From NCBI RefSeq assembly GCF_036250735.1, contig NZ_CP109430.1:3534001-3598000 (forward strand): a DNA stretch of 64,000 bases, written 5' to 3'. Shown piece by piece: positions 24,633-33,285 of this stretch (positions are counted from its first letter, which is position 1; the number at the start of each line of letters is the position of its first letter). Source of the stretch: Streptosporangium sp. NBC_01495. Lineage in GTDB: Bacteria > Actinomycetota > Actinomycetes > Streptosporangiales > Streptosporangiaceae. The notes below the pieces were generated by a model. The model worked only from the letters and a program-made list of their open reading frames with translations, was not told the DNA's origin and ran no database searches. The translations under genes were made by a program, and so were the position numbers.

Positions 24633-26750
24633 TCACCCCGCGGGCGGGGCCGTCCGGCGCAGCGTCAGGGCCGGGTGGCCGTGGAAGCGGTAGGCGCCCG
24701 CGCTGTCGGGGGCCTGCGCGCGCATGGACCGCAGCACCTCGGCCGGGGGCTCACCGGCGAAGCAGCGCCGGTAGAACTCCGGCGCCAGACCGCCGCCGGC
24801 GGGCCAGAGCGGGGCGACGACCCCGCTCGCGCCCGCGATCAGGAACGCCTGGGTGTCCCCCGGCTCCTCCAGGAAGACGAACGGGGCCCCGGGCAGCTCG
24901 TAGCCCAGCGCCTCGGACGCGGACCCGCCGTCCGTGAAGTGGATGATGTCGGGACCCTGGCCGAGCACGCCCAGGACGTCGCCGAGCGCGGGGGAGACCT
25001 GCGTGGCGCCGTACTCCGTCACCAGCGGATGCGCCTGAGCCTCGCCGTAGACCACCGCGACGCGGTCGGCCCGCGCGTTCGCGGGAGGGGGCAGCTCGGG
25101 ACGCCGTCCGCCGAGGGGCCAGCGGCCGGTCACCGTCTGGCAGTTCAGGTAGGGGGGCAGCGAGGGATCGTACGGCTGCTCCAGCACGGCCAGCTCCCAG
25201 GGCACGTGCGGCTCCTGGGAGAGGATCAGCACGTTCGGGCGGCGCGGCGCCACCCGGCCGGCCACCGCGTTCAGCAGATCCCAGAAACCCCACGGCACGC
25301 GCGAGCCGACCTCCCGTCCCAGGTCCTCGGAGAGACGGCCCCGCCCGGTCAGGTGCCGGCCGAACTCCGAGGCCCGGGTGCCGAGGTCGCAGCGCTCGGC
25401 CCGGTCGGGGGTGACGAAGTGCGGCGACTGGTAGGTCCACCACAGCCGTCCCGGCCGGTCGCCGTGGACGATGATCGCCGTGACGTCCGCGGGCTCGCCC
25501 ATGAGGGCCGGGCGGATGCGGGTACCCGAGACCGGCTCCAGCGCCTCGTGCCCGCCGAGGCTGCCGGGCGAGCCGTGGACCGTGACCGCCCGCAGGCCGA
25601 ACCCGATCACCTGGCCGCGTACCGCGTAGGTCACCTGGATCTGCCGGGCCGCCTCCGGCTCCTCCTGGGCGAGGGCGACGAGGTTGACCACGGCGCCGGG
25701 GTACGACGACGCCTTGTCGGCGCGCAGCCGCACCCGCCAGCCGCCGGGCGCGTCGAAGCCCTCGGCGACGACCTGGATGTCCAGGTCGATCGGCTCGCGC
25801 GGTGTCGCGGTGCCGTTCCGCCCCGGGCCGGGGGCGACGCCGATCGTCACCTCGGCGCCCCAGCCCGCGACCGCCTCGGCGGGGGCCTCGATCAGCGGGA
25901 TCCCCTCCCACTCGGGCCCCGGCGCCGGGGCGGGCGGCTCCTTGCGCCGCCTGCGGAAGGCGCCGGTCAGCCGGTTGAGAACCGAGGGACCCCGGCCCTC
26001 GGCGGGAGGCGGCGCCGCGGGCGGATCGGCCGGTGCCGGTGCCGGTTCCGGCGGCGCCGATGCCGGGGTCTGGGGCGGCGGGACCCGTGGTGACGGCGCC
26101 TGGGGTGTCCGGGACGGTGGCTCCGGGGGCGTTTGAGGTGTTTCCGGGGACGCCGCCTGTGGTTCCCGGGACGGCGGAGACGAGGGGGCGGCGGGGTCGG
26201 CCGCCTGGTCGGGGTGCATCCAGTCGGTGCTCATGGCACCGGTGGAGGGCATGTCGCCGTACCCGTCGTCGTACGCGGCCTCGCTCCCGTTCTGGGGCGC
26301 CTGCCCGGAACCCGGCATCGGACGCCCCTGCCCGCCCGCGTCGGGGAGCATCCAGTCGGGAGTGTGGGAGGCGGTCGACGGGAAGTCGTCCGGATCCCAG
26401 CCGGAGGGGTCCGTACCGTTCTGAGGCGGTGCCGCGCCCCAGGAGGGCGGAGTGGGGCCCGCGCCGCCCTCCTGGGGCGCGGCGCCCGGTCCCTGGGAGA
26501 GCATGGGAAGCACCTGCTCGGCGGTGAGGCCCCGGTCCAGGCTCAGCAGCGCGGTGAGCCGCTCCCAGGCGGGGCCGTACTCGGCGACGAGCGCGATGAC
26601 CGCGTCGGCCAGCTGGCCGGGGGGCCGGCTGCCCGCCTCGGCGAGCAGCGGATCCAGCCGGTCGCGAAGCTCGCCGGAGGCGCCGCCCATCAAGCTGTCG
26701 AGCTCGTCGCGGACGCCGCGCGCCGCCCGCATCACGGCTACCGGGTTCAT
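24633..26750 (-). CDS. CHAT-like (caspase-fold) protein without the catalytic dyad
   Basis: A 705-residue protein. Residues 1-90 form a helical domain (MNPVAVMRAARGVRDELDSL). About 95-290 is a Pro/Ser/Gly-rich linker containing two related WM(L/H)PD motifs. Then comes a beta-rich domain, followed by a C-terminal CHAT-like domain: ILSQEPHVPWELAVLEQ, then DIIHFTDGGSAS, then GASGVVAPLWP and YRFHGHPALTLR. In CHAT proteases the first motif is H-x-x-x-H-G and a Cys follows FLNAC; here these read HFTDGG and FVFLEEP, so both catalytic residues are missing. ATG 26750 has GAGGGGGG upstream. It is probably a scaffold or sensor rather than a protease. Confidence 0.75.
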   Translation of the reverse strand: MNPVAVMRAARGVRDELDSLMGGASGELRDRLDPLLAEAGSRPPGQLADAVIALVAEYGPAWERLTALLSLDRGLTAEQVLPMLSQGPGAAPQEGGAGPTPPSWGAAPPQNGTDPSGWDPDDFPSTASHTPDWMLPDAGGQGRPMPGSGQAPQNGSEAAYDDGYGDMPSTGAMSTDWMHPDQAADPAAPSSPPSREPQAASPETPQTPPEPPSRTPQAPSPRVPPPQTPASAPPEPAPAPADPPAAPPPAEGRGPSVLNRLTGAFRRRRKEPPAPAPGPEWEGIPLIEAPAEAVAGWGAEVTIGVAPGPGRNGTATPREPIDLDIQVVAEGFDAPGGWRVRLRADKASSYPGAVVNLVALAQEEPEAARQIQVTYAVRGQVIGFGLRAVTVHGSPGSLGGHEALEPVSGTRIRPALMGEPADVTAIIVHGDRPGRLWWTYQSPHFVTPDRAERCDLGTRASEFGRHLTGRGRLSEDLGREVGSRVPWGFWDLLNAVAGRVAPRRPNVLILSQEPHVPWELAVLEQPYDPSLPPYLNCQTVTGRWPLGGRRPELPPPANARADRVAVVYGEAQAHPLVTEYGATQVSPALGDVLGVLGQGPDIIHFTDGGSASEALGYELPGAPFVFLEEPGDTQAFLIAGASGVVAPLWPAGGGLAPEFYRRCFAGEPPAEVLRSMRAQAPDSAGAYRFHGHPALTLRRTAPPAG

Positions 26751-26881
26751 GCCGTCCCCCCTCGTTCCGGACTGGACTGATCTTCCCACCTGCGTGGCGG
26801 GGACGGGAGCCGGTAGGTGTCGGGAATCGGCGCCACATAAGGTGATACCCCTAACTACCGAGGTGATGGAAAGGGTGGGTC

Positions 26882-27832
26882 GTGCTGCCTGAGGTCGAGG
26901 CATGGCTACGCGGGCGCACCTCATCCTCGGGGGACTGGGCGCTGCCGGAGCTGCTGAGCGCCAAGGGTGAGACGACGATCAGTGTCGTGCTGCCCGCCCG
27001 AGACGAGGAGGACACGGTCGGGGAGATCGTCGCCGCGATCCGCCGCGACCTCATGGAGGCCGTGCCGCTCGTCGACGAACTCGTGGTCATCGACTCCCGC
27101 TCCGTCGACGAGACCGCCGTACGCGCCGCGCGGGCCGGGGCGAGGGTGGTCGCCCAGGACGAGGTCCTGCCCGACCTCAAACCGCTGGACGGCAAGGGCG
27201 AGGCGCTCTGGAAGTCCCTCGCCGCGACCTCCGGCGACCTGCTGGTCTTCGTCGACGCCGACCTGCGCGAGTTCCGCACGTCCTTCGTGACCGGACTGCT
27301 CGGCCCGTTGCTCGCCGACCCGGCGGTGGTCTACGTCAAGGGCTGCTACGACCGGCCCCTGCAGAACGTGCAGAGCGGCGGCGGGCGGGTCACCGAGCTG
27401 GTCGCGCGCCCCCTGCTCAACCTGCACTGGCCCCGGCTGGCCGGGTTCGTGCAACCCCTCGCGGGGGAGTACGCCGGGCGCAGGTCCGTGCTGGAGCGCG
27501 TCCCGTTCGTCACCGGCTACGGCGTGGAACTCGCCCTGCTGATCGACCTGCTCGACCTCGCCGGTCTCGACGCCCTGGCCCAGGTCGACCTGGGCCGCCG
27601 GGTGCACTCCCACCAGTCGACGGAGGCGCTCGGCGGGATGGCCGCCCAGATCCTGCAGACCTCCTGGTCGCGCCTGGAGCGCCAGAACATGATGGTCTCC
27701 CTGCACCGGCCCTCTCCCCGCCTGGCCCAGTTCCGCCGGGGCGCGAACGGCCACCAGGTGAGCGTCCGGGACGTCGCCGTCGCCGAACGCCCCCCGATGG
27801 TCACGATCCCGGCCTACCGGCCCGCCGGCTGA
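26882..27832 (+). CDS. gpgS: glucosyl-3-phosphoglycerate synthase
   Basis: A 316-residue GT81 glycosyltransferase that transfers glucose from a nucleotide sugar to 3-phosphoglycerate. This is the first step to glucosylglycerate and, in some actinomycetes, to methylglucose lipopolysaccharides. Evidence: SVVLPARDEEDTVGEIV (nucleotide-sugar site), the DxD motif in FVDADLREF near residue 125, YVKGCYDRPL and VTGYGVELALLIDL, all in family order. GTG 26882 has GGAAAGG upstream. It stands alone, divergent from the CHAT-like gene. Confidence 0.94.
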   Translation: MLPEVEAWLRGRTSSSGDWALPELLSAKGETTISVVLPARDEEDTVGEIVAAIRRDLMEAVPLVDELVVIDSRSVDETAVRAARAGARVVAQDEVLPDLKPLDGKGEALWKSLAATSGDLLVFVDADLREFRTSFVTGLLGPLLADPAVVYVKGCYDRPLQNVQSGGGRVTELVARPLLNLHWPRLAGFVQPLAGEYAGRRSVLERVPFVTGYGVELALLIDLLDLAGLDALAQVDLGRRVHSHQSTEALGGMAAQILQTSWSRLERQNMMVSLHRPSPRLAQFRRGANGHQVSVRDVAVAERPPMVTIPAYRPAG

Positions 27833-27911
27833 CCACGCCGTCGGTCACGAACGGGTGAGGGTGTATCGGGTGAACCGCGACGCCCTGTCTTCGGCGTCTC
27901 CGGCCCGGCTC

Positions 27912-30074
27912 TCAGGGGGATTCGGCGAGTTTGGCGCGGAGCAGTTCGGCGTCGGGCTGTGCCAGATCATCGAAGATGGTGAGGGCCAGCTGCCAGGAGT
28001 TCCGTGCGGAGGCGTGGTCGCCAAGTGCCGCCTGCGAGTCGCCGACCCTGGTCAGGACATCGGCCTCGTCGTAGCGGTTCCCCATTTCCTGCCAGAGCTT
28101 CAGGGCCGCGCGGTAGTGGACCAGGGCTTGCTCGTACTCCCCGATCCCGGCGTGGACATAGCCCAGGCTGTCGAGGGTGTCGGCCTCGCCGTCCCGGTCG
28201 CGTAGCTCGCGGAAGCGCGTCAGCGCCGCGTTGCACGTGTCCAGTGCCTGCCGGTGTTCTCCGAGGTGGGCGTGGCACCAGCCCATGTTCTCCAGCGCGT
28301 GTGCCTCACCGGCCCTGTTGTCGTGCTTGCGGTGCAGGTTCAGAGCGGTGGCGAGATGAACCTTGGCCTCGGAGTAGTGATCTCTCTCCTCGTCGACGAT
28401 GGCCAGGGCGATAAGAGCGTTCGCTTCGTGCACCTCGGCACCGAGATCCCTGAGAATGGCCAGCGCACGGCTGAGCTCGCGGGTCGCTTCGTCGAACTGG
28501 CCCAGCCGCGAGTAGGCCGAGCCGATGCTGGTCCGGATGAGGGCCTGAGCCTCCAGGTCGCCCAGCCGGTCGGCGGCGGCCAGGGCTAGTTCGCCGGTGC
28601 GCGCCCGATCGGTGGCATGCCCGCGCCGGTCGTAGTAAACCCCCAGGGTCCACGCCAGCTGCCACACGTGGGTGTCGAGACCACTCTGTCCGGCGCGGCG
28701 CAGGGTCTCGATCAGGCTGGTGTGCTCGGACTCCAGCCAGCCGACGGCTTCCTCGTAGGCCGAGAAGCGAAGGCTGACGACACCGGGAGACGGTGGCGGG
28801 ACGGTGATCCGGTCACGGTTGGGGCTCAGTATGCGATCGGCGGCGGTCGCGGCGATCAGCAGGAAATCCAACAGCCGCCTGATCGCCTCCCGTCTTGATC
28901 CTTCGTCATCCTCCCGCATGGTCCGATCAAGCGCGAAGACACGCAGCAGGTCGTGCATCCGGTAACGGCCGGGTGTGAACTCGTCGATCAGATTGCAGTG
29001 GCCGAGGCTGTCGAGCAGCCCGTGTGCCCGGGGTATCGAGAGGCCGGTGAGAGAGGCGGCTCCGGCGAGACTGATGTCAGGGCCGGGGTTGAGGCCGAGA
29101 AGACGGAAGAACCGGGCGGAGTCTGGAGTGAGACTCCGATATGACCATGAAAAAACCGCGTTCACGCTTGTTCTCTCGCCGTCATGCAGATCCAATGTGT
29201 ACAAACGGTCTTGCTCGGCTCGGAGGTCCGCGACCAGGGAGTCAAGAGAACAATTGTAGATGGCCGCGCGTGCGGCAACAATGCTGAGGGCCAGGGGAAG
29301 CCTGCCGCACAGGCGTACGAGCGTCACCGCCGACTCCATGTTGTTCTCCACCTGCCGGGCGCCCAAATAGCGTGAGAGGAGACCGATCCCCTCTTCCTCG
29401 CTGAGCAACTTCACGGTCAGTGGCTTGGCCCCGTCACTCGCGACGAGTGCCGCCAGTTGGTGCCGACTCGTCACGATTACCAGACAAGAGGGTGACCCGG
29501 GTAATAAGGGGCGAACCTGATCGGTGCTTATGGCGTTGTCCAAAACAACGAGAACGCGCTGGCCATCGAGCAGCGAGCGGTAAAGGGAAATCTGCTCGGG
29601 AAGTTCCAGAGGAATGTTCTCCGGCCGGATTCCGAATGCGGAGATGAAGCCGCGAAGCGCCTCACCCGGCTCCATGGGAACGCCGATTGGCTCAAAACCC
29701 CGTAAATTCACGAAGAGTTGGCCATGAGGGAAACGGTCCGCGTTGAGGCGTGACCAGTAGACCGCCAGACTCGTTTTCCCGATCCCCGCCATACCGCCGA
29801 GGGAAGAGATCATCACAGCGCTGACACTCGTCACGGAGACGTCGAGCAGCCGGTTGAGTTCGGCGATCTCCGCCTCTCTGCCTGTGAAATGACTTGTTAC
29901 CCCCGGAAGTTGCCGGGGAATCACGACGGTGGCAGCGGCGGCATGGTAGTGGATCTCGATGCCACCGCTGATGGAACGGGACTGGATCACCGGGCCGTGA
30001 ACCGATGACCCCGACAGCTCGTTGATCGGGATATCGTGGCTGGATTCCCTGGCTGAGGGAGGGTCTGAGGTCAT
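27912..30074 (-). CDS. STAND ATPase (NB-ARC with TPR repeats)
   Basis: A 720-residue signalling ATPase. The short N-terminus has a beta motif (VHGPVIQSRSISG, residues 25-37). Next come the NB-ARC module with Walker A (GGMAGIGKTSLA, 93-104), Walker B (VLVVLDNA, 174-181), the GLPLAL-type GRLPLAL motif and the RMHDLLR motif, then a winged-helix region and six or more TPR units from about 490 to 710 ending KLAESP. Such proteins oligomerise on sensing a signal through the repeats. The effector is normally N-terminal, but here only the short motif is present, matching the divergent small protein. A defence or developmental role is an inference. Confidence 0.88.
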   Translation of the reverse strand: MTSDPPSARESSHDIPINELSGSSVHGPVIQSRSISGGIEIHYHAAAATVVIPRQLPGVTSHFTGREAEIAELNRLLDVSVTSVSAVMISSLGGMAGIGKTSLAVYWSRLNADRFPHGQLFVNLRGFEPIGVPMEPGEALRGFISAFGIRPENIPLELPEQISLYRSLLDGQRVLVVLDNAISTDQVRPLLPGSPSCLVIVTSRHQLAALVASDGAKPLTVKLLSEEEGIGLLSRYLGARQVENNMESAVTLVRLCGRLPLALSIVAARAAIYNCSLDSLVADLRAEQDRLYTLDLHDGERTSVNAVFSWSYRSLTPDSARFFRLLGLNPGPDISLAGAASLTGLSIPRAHGLLDSLGHCNLIDEFTPGRYRMHDLLRVFALDRTMREDDEGSRREAIRRLLDFLLIAATAADRILSPNRDRITVPPPSPGVVSLRFSAYEEAVGWLESEHTSLIETLRRAGQSGLDTHVWQLAWTLGVYYDRRGHATDRARTGELALAAADRLGDLEAQALIRTSIGSAYSRLGQFDEATRELSRALAILRDLGAEVHEANALIALAIVDEERDHYSEAKVHLATALNLHRKHDNRAGEAHALENMGWCHAHLGEHRQALDTCNAALTRFRELRDRDGEADTLDSLGYVHAGIGEYEQALVHYRAALKLWQEMGNRYDEADVLTRVGDSQAALGDHASARNSWQLALTIFDDLAQPDAELLRAKLAESP

Positions 30075-30278
30075 CCTGAGTGAGTTTCGGCCATGACCCG
30101 CGTCTCTACGGGACAGATTGAATAGGAACCTTACTCAACCTACGGTCGCACCGATAGGCGTACCACATACATAATATTCTTGAGCCGCGGTGATCCGGCC
30201 TCCTGACCCGCCGGCGTCGCGCGGTGGCGACACACAACAAGGTGCACCATCAGCCATTCGAGCATGAAAAGGGAAATA

Positions 30279-30692
30279 ATGGATGCTCTGTCCATGACAC
30301 TTGTCGTCTCAGCCATCACGACTCTGGTCACCGGAGCGGCGGGAGAAGCGGGCAAACAGGCGTGGACCGGTCTTACCGAGATCGTTCGTAAGGCGTTTGG
30401 CGGTGATTCCGAGGAGAAGGCGGCCCTTGATCTGCTATTGGCCACTCCGGAGAACGAGCAGGCGGTCCGGGAAGTGTCGGGGACCATTGTCGATCGCGCG
30501 CGGAAGGATCCGGTATTCGCCTCCGATCTGGAGGCGTGGCTGGGTGAAGTCCGGGAGGAAACGCGGCTGGACGGACCGACGAACGTCATCGCGGGCGAGG
30601 CCACGGTCCACGGCCCCGTCTTCCAGGGGCGTGATTTCTCCGGGCCCATCACCTTCGGCGCGGAACCCGGCGGGAAGAACCAGCAAGGCTAG
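30279..30692 (+). CDS. small partner protein sharing the VHGPV motif with the STAND ATPase
   Basis: A 137-residue protein, divergent from the STAND gene with about 200 bp between them. The N-terminus (residues 4-35) is hydrophobic and helical (MTLVVSAITTLVTGAAGEAG), the middle is acidic and helical (DSEEKAALDLLLATPENEQA), and the C-terminus carries VHGPVFQGRDFSG (110-122), nearly the same as VHGPVIQSRSISG in the ATPase. The shared motif suggests that the two proteins meet through it or bind the same partner. ATG 30279 has AGGGA five bases upstream; ATG 30264 is an alternative. The role is unknown; an effector recruited by the ATPase is one possibility. Confidence 0.72.
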   Translation: MDALSMTLVVSAITTLVTGAAGEAGKQAWTGLTEIVRKAFGGDSEEKAALDLLLATPENEQAVREVSGTIVDRARKDPVFASDLEAWLGEVREETRLDGPTNVIAGEATVHGPVFQGRDFSGPITFGAEPGGKNQQG

Positions 30693-30936
30693 ACGACCGA
30701 GACCGCGGGATCGCCCGTGGAAACAGCACGAGAACGTTCGTGATCCGTCTATGGCGACAGGCTCGAACGCCCTCGCGGCGATACTCCGTGTGAAGGTCGG
30801 CGACGCGCGGGAACCCGGTGGCCCTCGATGACCCGCGCCCTCTTCGGAGAACACCCGAGATCCGACGGCCTGTTGCCGGCCTGCCCGCTGACATGTTCGT
30901 TTCCGTGGGAGATTCGGGACGCGGGCGGGCGGAAGG

Positions 30937-31908
30937 TCACGAGGCCAGCAGTGACGCGTAGCGGTCGAGGTCGACGTTGCCCCCGCTGACGATCACACCG
31001 ACCCGTTTCCCGCCCAGCTGGGCGGCGAGGCCGCGGACGGCGGCCAGGCCGAGGCATCCGGTGGGCTCGACGACGATCTTCATGGCGGATCCGAAGAGCT
31101 TCATGGCGTCGACGAGATCGGCGTCGGTGGCGGTGACGATGTCGTCGACCTCGCGGCGGATGATCTCGAACGTGTGGGTGCCCAGTTGCTGGGTCTGCGC
31201 GCCGTCGGCGATGGTCTTCGGCGTGTCGATCTGGACGATGGAGCCCTGGCGCAGCGACCGCCGCCCGTCGTCGCCCGCCTCCGGCTCGACGCCGTACAGC
31301 GCGCAGCCGGGTGACAGCGCGCGGGCCGACAGCGCCGTACCGGAGAGCAGCCCGCCTCCGCCCAGGGGTACGAAGAGCGCGTCGAGGTCCCCGACCTCGT
31401 CGAACAGCTCCTTGGCGGCGGTGCCCTGACCGGCGATCACGTGGGGGTGGTCGTACGGCGGGATCAGCGTGAGACCGCGGTCGGCGGCCAGCGCGCGGCC
31501 GATCTCCTCCCGGTGCCCGGTGTAGCGGTCGTAGCGGATGACCTTCCCGCCGTACCCCTCGGTGGCGGCCACCTTCGAGGCCGGTGCGTCGTGCGGCATG
31601 ATGATCGTGGCCGGGATGTCGAGCAGCCCGGCGGCCAGGGCGATCGCCTGGGCGTGGTTGCCCGAGGAGTAGGTGACCACACCGGAGCGCCGCTGCTCGG
31701 GGGTGAACCGCGACAGCGCGTTGAACGCGCCGCGGAACTTGAAGGCCCCCATCCGCTGGAAGTTCTCGCACTTGAACACCACGTCGGCGCCGACGATCTC
31801 GTTGATCCTGCGTGAGCTCAGCACGGGGGTGCGGTGGGCCCGCGGCGCGATGCGGGCGGCGGCGCTCAGGACGTCGTCGTAGGTCGGTGACGTCGGTGAC
31901 TGGGACAT
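30937..31908 (-). CDS. threonine/serine dehydratase-like PLP enzyme
   Basis: A 323-residue fold-type-II PLP enzyme of the threonine ammonia-lyase / serine racemase / hydroxyaspartate ammonia-lyase group. The PLP lysine is K57 in RMGAFKFRGAFNALS. SSGNHAQA binds the substrate carboxylate, GGGGLLSG holds the phosphate, and the C-terminal VSGGNVDL contacts the pyridine ring. There is no C-terminal ACT regulatory domain, so it is the short, catabolic type. ATG 31908 with GGAGAG upstream is preferred; the open frame continues to 32187 through repeat DNA without homology. Confidence 0.9.
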   Translation of the reverse strand: MSQSPTSPTYDDVLSAAARIAPRAHRTPVLSSRRINEIVGADVVFKCENFQRMGAFKFRGAFNALSRFTPEQRRSGVVTYSSGNHAQAIALAAGLLDIPATIIMPHDAPASKVAATEGYGGKVIRYDRYTGHREEIGRALAADRGLTLIPPYDHPHVIAGQGTAAKELFDEVGDLDALFVPLGGGGLLSGTALSARALSPGCALYGVEPEAGDDGRRSLRQGSIVQIDTPKTIADGAQTQQLGTHTFEIIRREVDDIVTATDADLVDAMKLFGSAMKIVVEPTGCLGLAAVRGLAAQLGGKRVGVIVSGGNVDLDRYASLLAS

Positions 31909-32036
31909 CGGCTGCTCTCCTCGGTCGGCACGGCTACGGACTCGAAGCCTGGCATTCTCGTCGAACGGGCGGGGTGCCGGGGTGCCGGTGCCGGGTTCGC
32001 GTGCCGCCGGCGACGGTGCCGGCGCGTGACCGTTCG

Positions 32037-32088
32037 CGGCTTCGTGAGACGGCTTCGTGAGACGGCTTCGTGAGACGGCGTCATGAGG
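32037..32088. repeat. 13-bp tandem repeat
   Basis: Three perfect copies of CGGCTTCGTGAGA followed by one degenerate copy (CGGCGTCATGAGG), about 130 bp upstream of the PLP enzyme gene. A recent slippage product; it might also alter promoter spacing. Confidence 0.9.
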
Positions 32089-32282
32089 CGACGGTACGGA
32101 ATCGGCGCGTGAGGCGATCTGATGAGAGGACCTGTGGAGCGGCGGTACGGAATCGACGGGGACACGGCGCGTCGTCCGGTCTAGCATCGGGTCGTCCGGC
32201 GTGACAGGCAGGCCGGACTCACCGGCCGGACAGTTCCGGAAGGTGAGCGCGAAGCGGTGCGATTCTCTGTGCAGGTGGTGTT

Positions 32283-32717
32283 GTGGTGGCAGTCGGTACG
32301 ATCCTTCGTTTCGACGAGGTGCGCGGGTACGGTTTCATCGCCGCTGTCGGCGGGGGCGAGGATGTGTTCTTCCACGCCAACGACTTCGGTGAGAGCAGGC
32401 ATGTCGTCCAGCCCGGTATGCGGGTGGAGTACGAGGTGATGGAGGGCGAGCGCGGCCTGAAGGTCTCGACCGTCAGCCTTCTGGATCCGCCGCCGGCCCG
32501 GCGGCCGGTCACGGCCGTGGCTCCCACGGCCACCGTCTCCTCGCAGCAACTCGGCGACGACGACGGTGTGTGCGACGTGTTGTCGGCGAAGTCCTTCAGC
32601 GGGGCGGTGACCGAGCTGCTCATCGAGCACGCGCCCACGCTGACGGGCGCGCAGATCGGGCAGGTCAGGCACCGTTTCCTGGCGTTCGCCCGGTCCCACG
32701 GCTGGGTCGACGACTGA
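32283..32717 (+). CDS. cold-shock-domain protein with C-terminal extension
   Basis: A 144-residue protein. The N-terminal cold-shock domain (3-67) has RNP motifs in altered form (GYGFIAAV for RNP1, DVFFHANDF for RNP2) and should bind single-stranded nucleic acid. The C-terminal part (about 95-144) is a separate helical domain (AVTELLIEHAPTLTGAQIGQVRHRFLAFARSHGWV) found in longer actinobacterial CspB-type proteins. It starts at GTG 32283 or 32286, with AGGTGG upstream, and is followed by a strong terminator. It probably acts as an RNA chaperone. Confidence 0.9.
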   Translation: MVAVGTILRFDEVRGYGFIAAVGGGEDVFFHANDFGESRHVVQPGMRVEYEVMEGERGLKVSTVSLLDPPPARRPVTAVAPTATVSSQQLGDDDGVCDVLSAKSFSGAVTELLIEHAPTLTGAQIGQVRHRFLAFARSHGWVDD

Positions 32718-32774
32718 GATCGGCCGGCGCGCCCCCGGAGGGCCGGGTCGCGGTGGCGTGATCCGGAGTGGTAC

Positions 32775-32804
32775 GGCTCGCGCGTCCCGGAGGACGCGCG
32801 AGCC
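32775..32804. terminator. perfect 13-bp hairpin after the cold-shock gene
   Basis: GGCTCGCGCGTCC and GGACGCGCGAGCC are separated by a CGGA tetraloop. It lies 57 bp after the stop codon. Confidence 0.85.
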
Positions 32805-32920
32805 GAGGTGGGGCCCGGCCGCCAGGGCTCACGCCGCAGTGGAGCACGCCCCGGACGGAGTTGATCTGGCTCATTAAAGGGCGCAGGCCCCGTCCTTCAA
32901 GGCGAGGTAAGAGCGGCACG

Positions 32921-33136
32921 TCACAGGAAGTTGATCACTTCGAGTTCGTCTTGTCCTGGTCTGCGGATCAGTACGGTTCCGCCTTCGGCGCGCAGTCGCT
33001 CCAGGTAGGCGTATACCTGGAGTGCCCGGTTGACGGTTTCCGGTGGTTGCCACGGTACAGCGCTCTCAACCCCTGGTCGCCGGGCTGCCGGGAGCCGCCG
33101 GTCGCCGTGGGGCGGGCACGGGACGGCGTGGCTCAC
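32921..33136 (-). pseudogene. remnant of a small ribbon-helix-helix-type gene
   Basis: The last 40 codons read PETVNRALQVYAYLERLRAE then GGTVLIRRPGQDELEVINFL, matching the C-terminal half of small actinomycete RHH-like regulators (TVNRAL helix followed by a beta strand). The preceding residues (MSHAVPCPPHGDRRLPAARR) do not supply the N-terminal strand, so the front of the gene has been replaced. The assignment rests on a short motif and is tentative. Confidence 0.4.
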
Positions 33137-33285
33137 AATCCTTGGCGCTCTTCGGTTGGATGCGCGCCCAAGTTCTGTTCATATGGGACAAAAGCGGCTA
33201 CTCTCGACGAGAATTGACCTTGGGTGGTGGGAATCGTCCGCGGTTCCCGTGGACAGTGGGCCTTCCAGTGAGAGCAGAGGTGGCG

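Larger units (their letters stand above)
32718..33285. other. 568-bp region: terminator and a gene remnant
   Basis: No intact gene. It contains the terminator hairpin of the cold-shock gene (32775-32804), the remnant of a small regulator on the minus strand (32921-33136), and the promoter region of the CopC operon (about 33150-33280, AT-richer, including catatgggac). Confidence 0.6.

Noticed and set aside
32037-32088. The 13-bp tandem repeat as a CRISPR array
   Set aside because: Units are contiguous with no spacers and too short.
32038-32187. N-terminal extension of the PLP enzyme to 32187
   Set aside because: The extension reads through the 13-bp tandem repeat and low-complexity sequence; family homology begins at the ATG 31908 start, which has a ribosome site.
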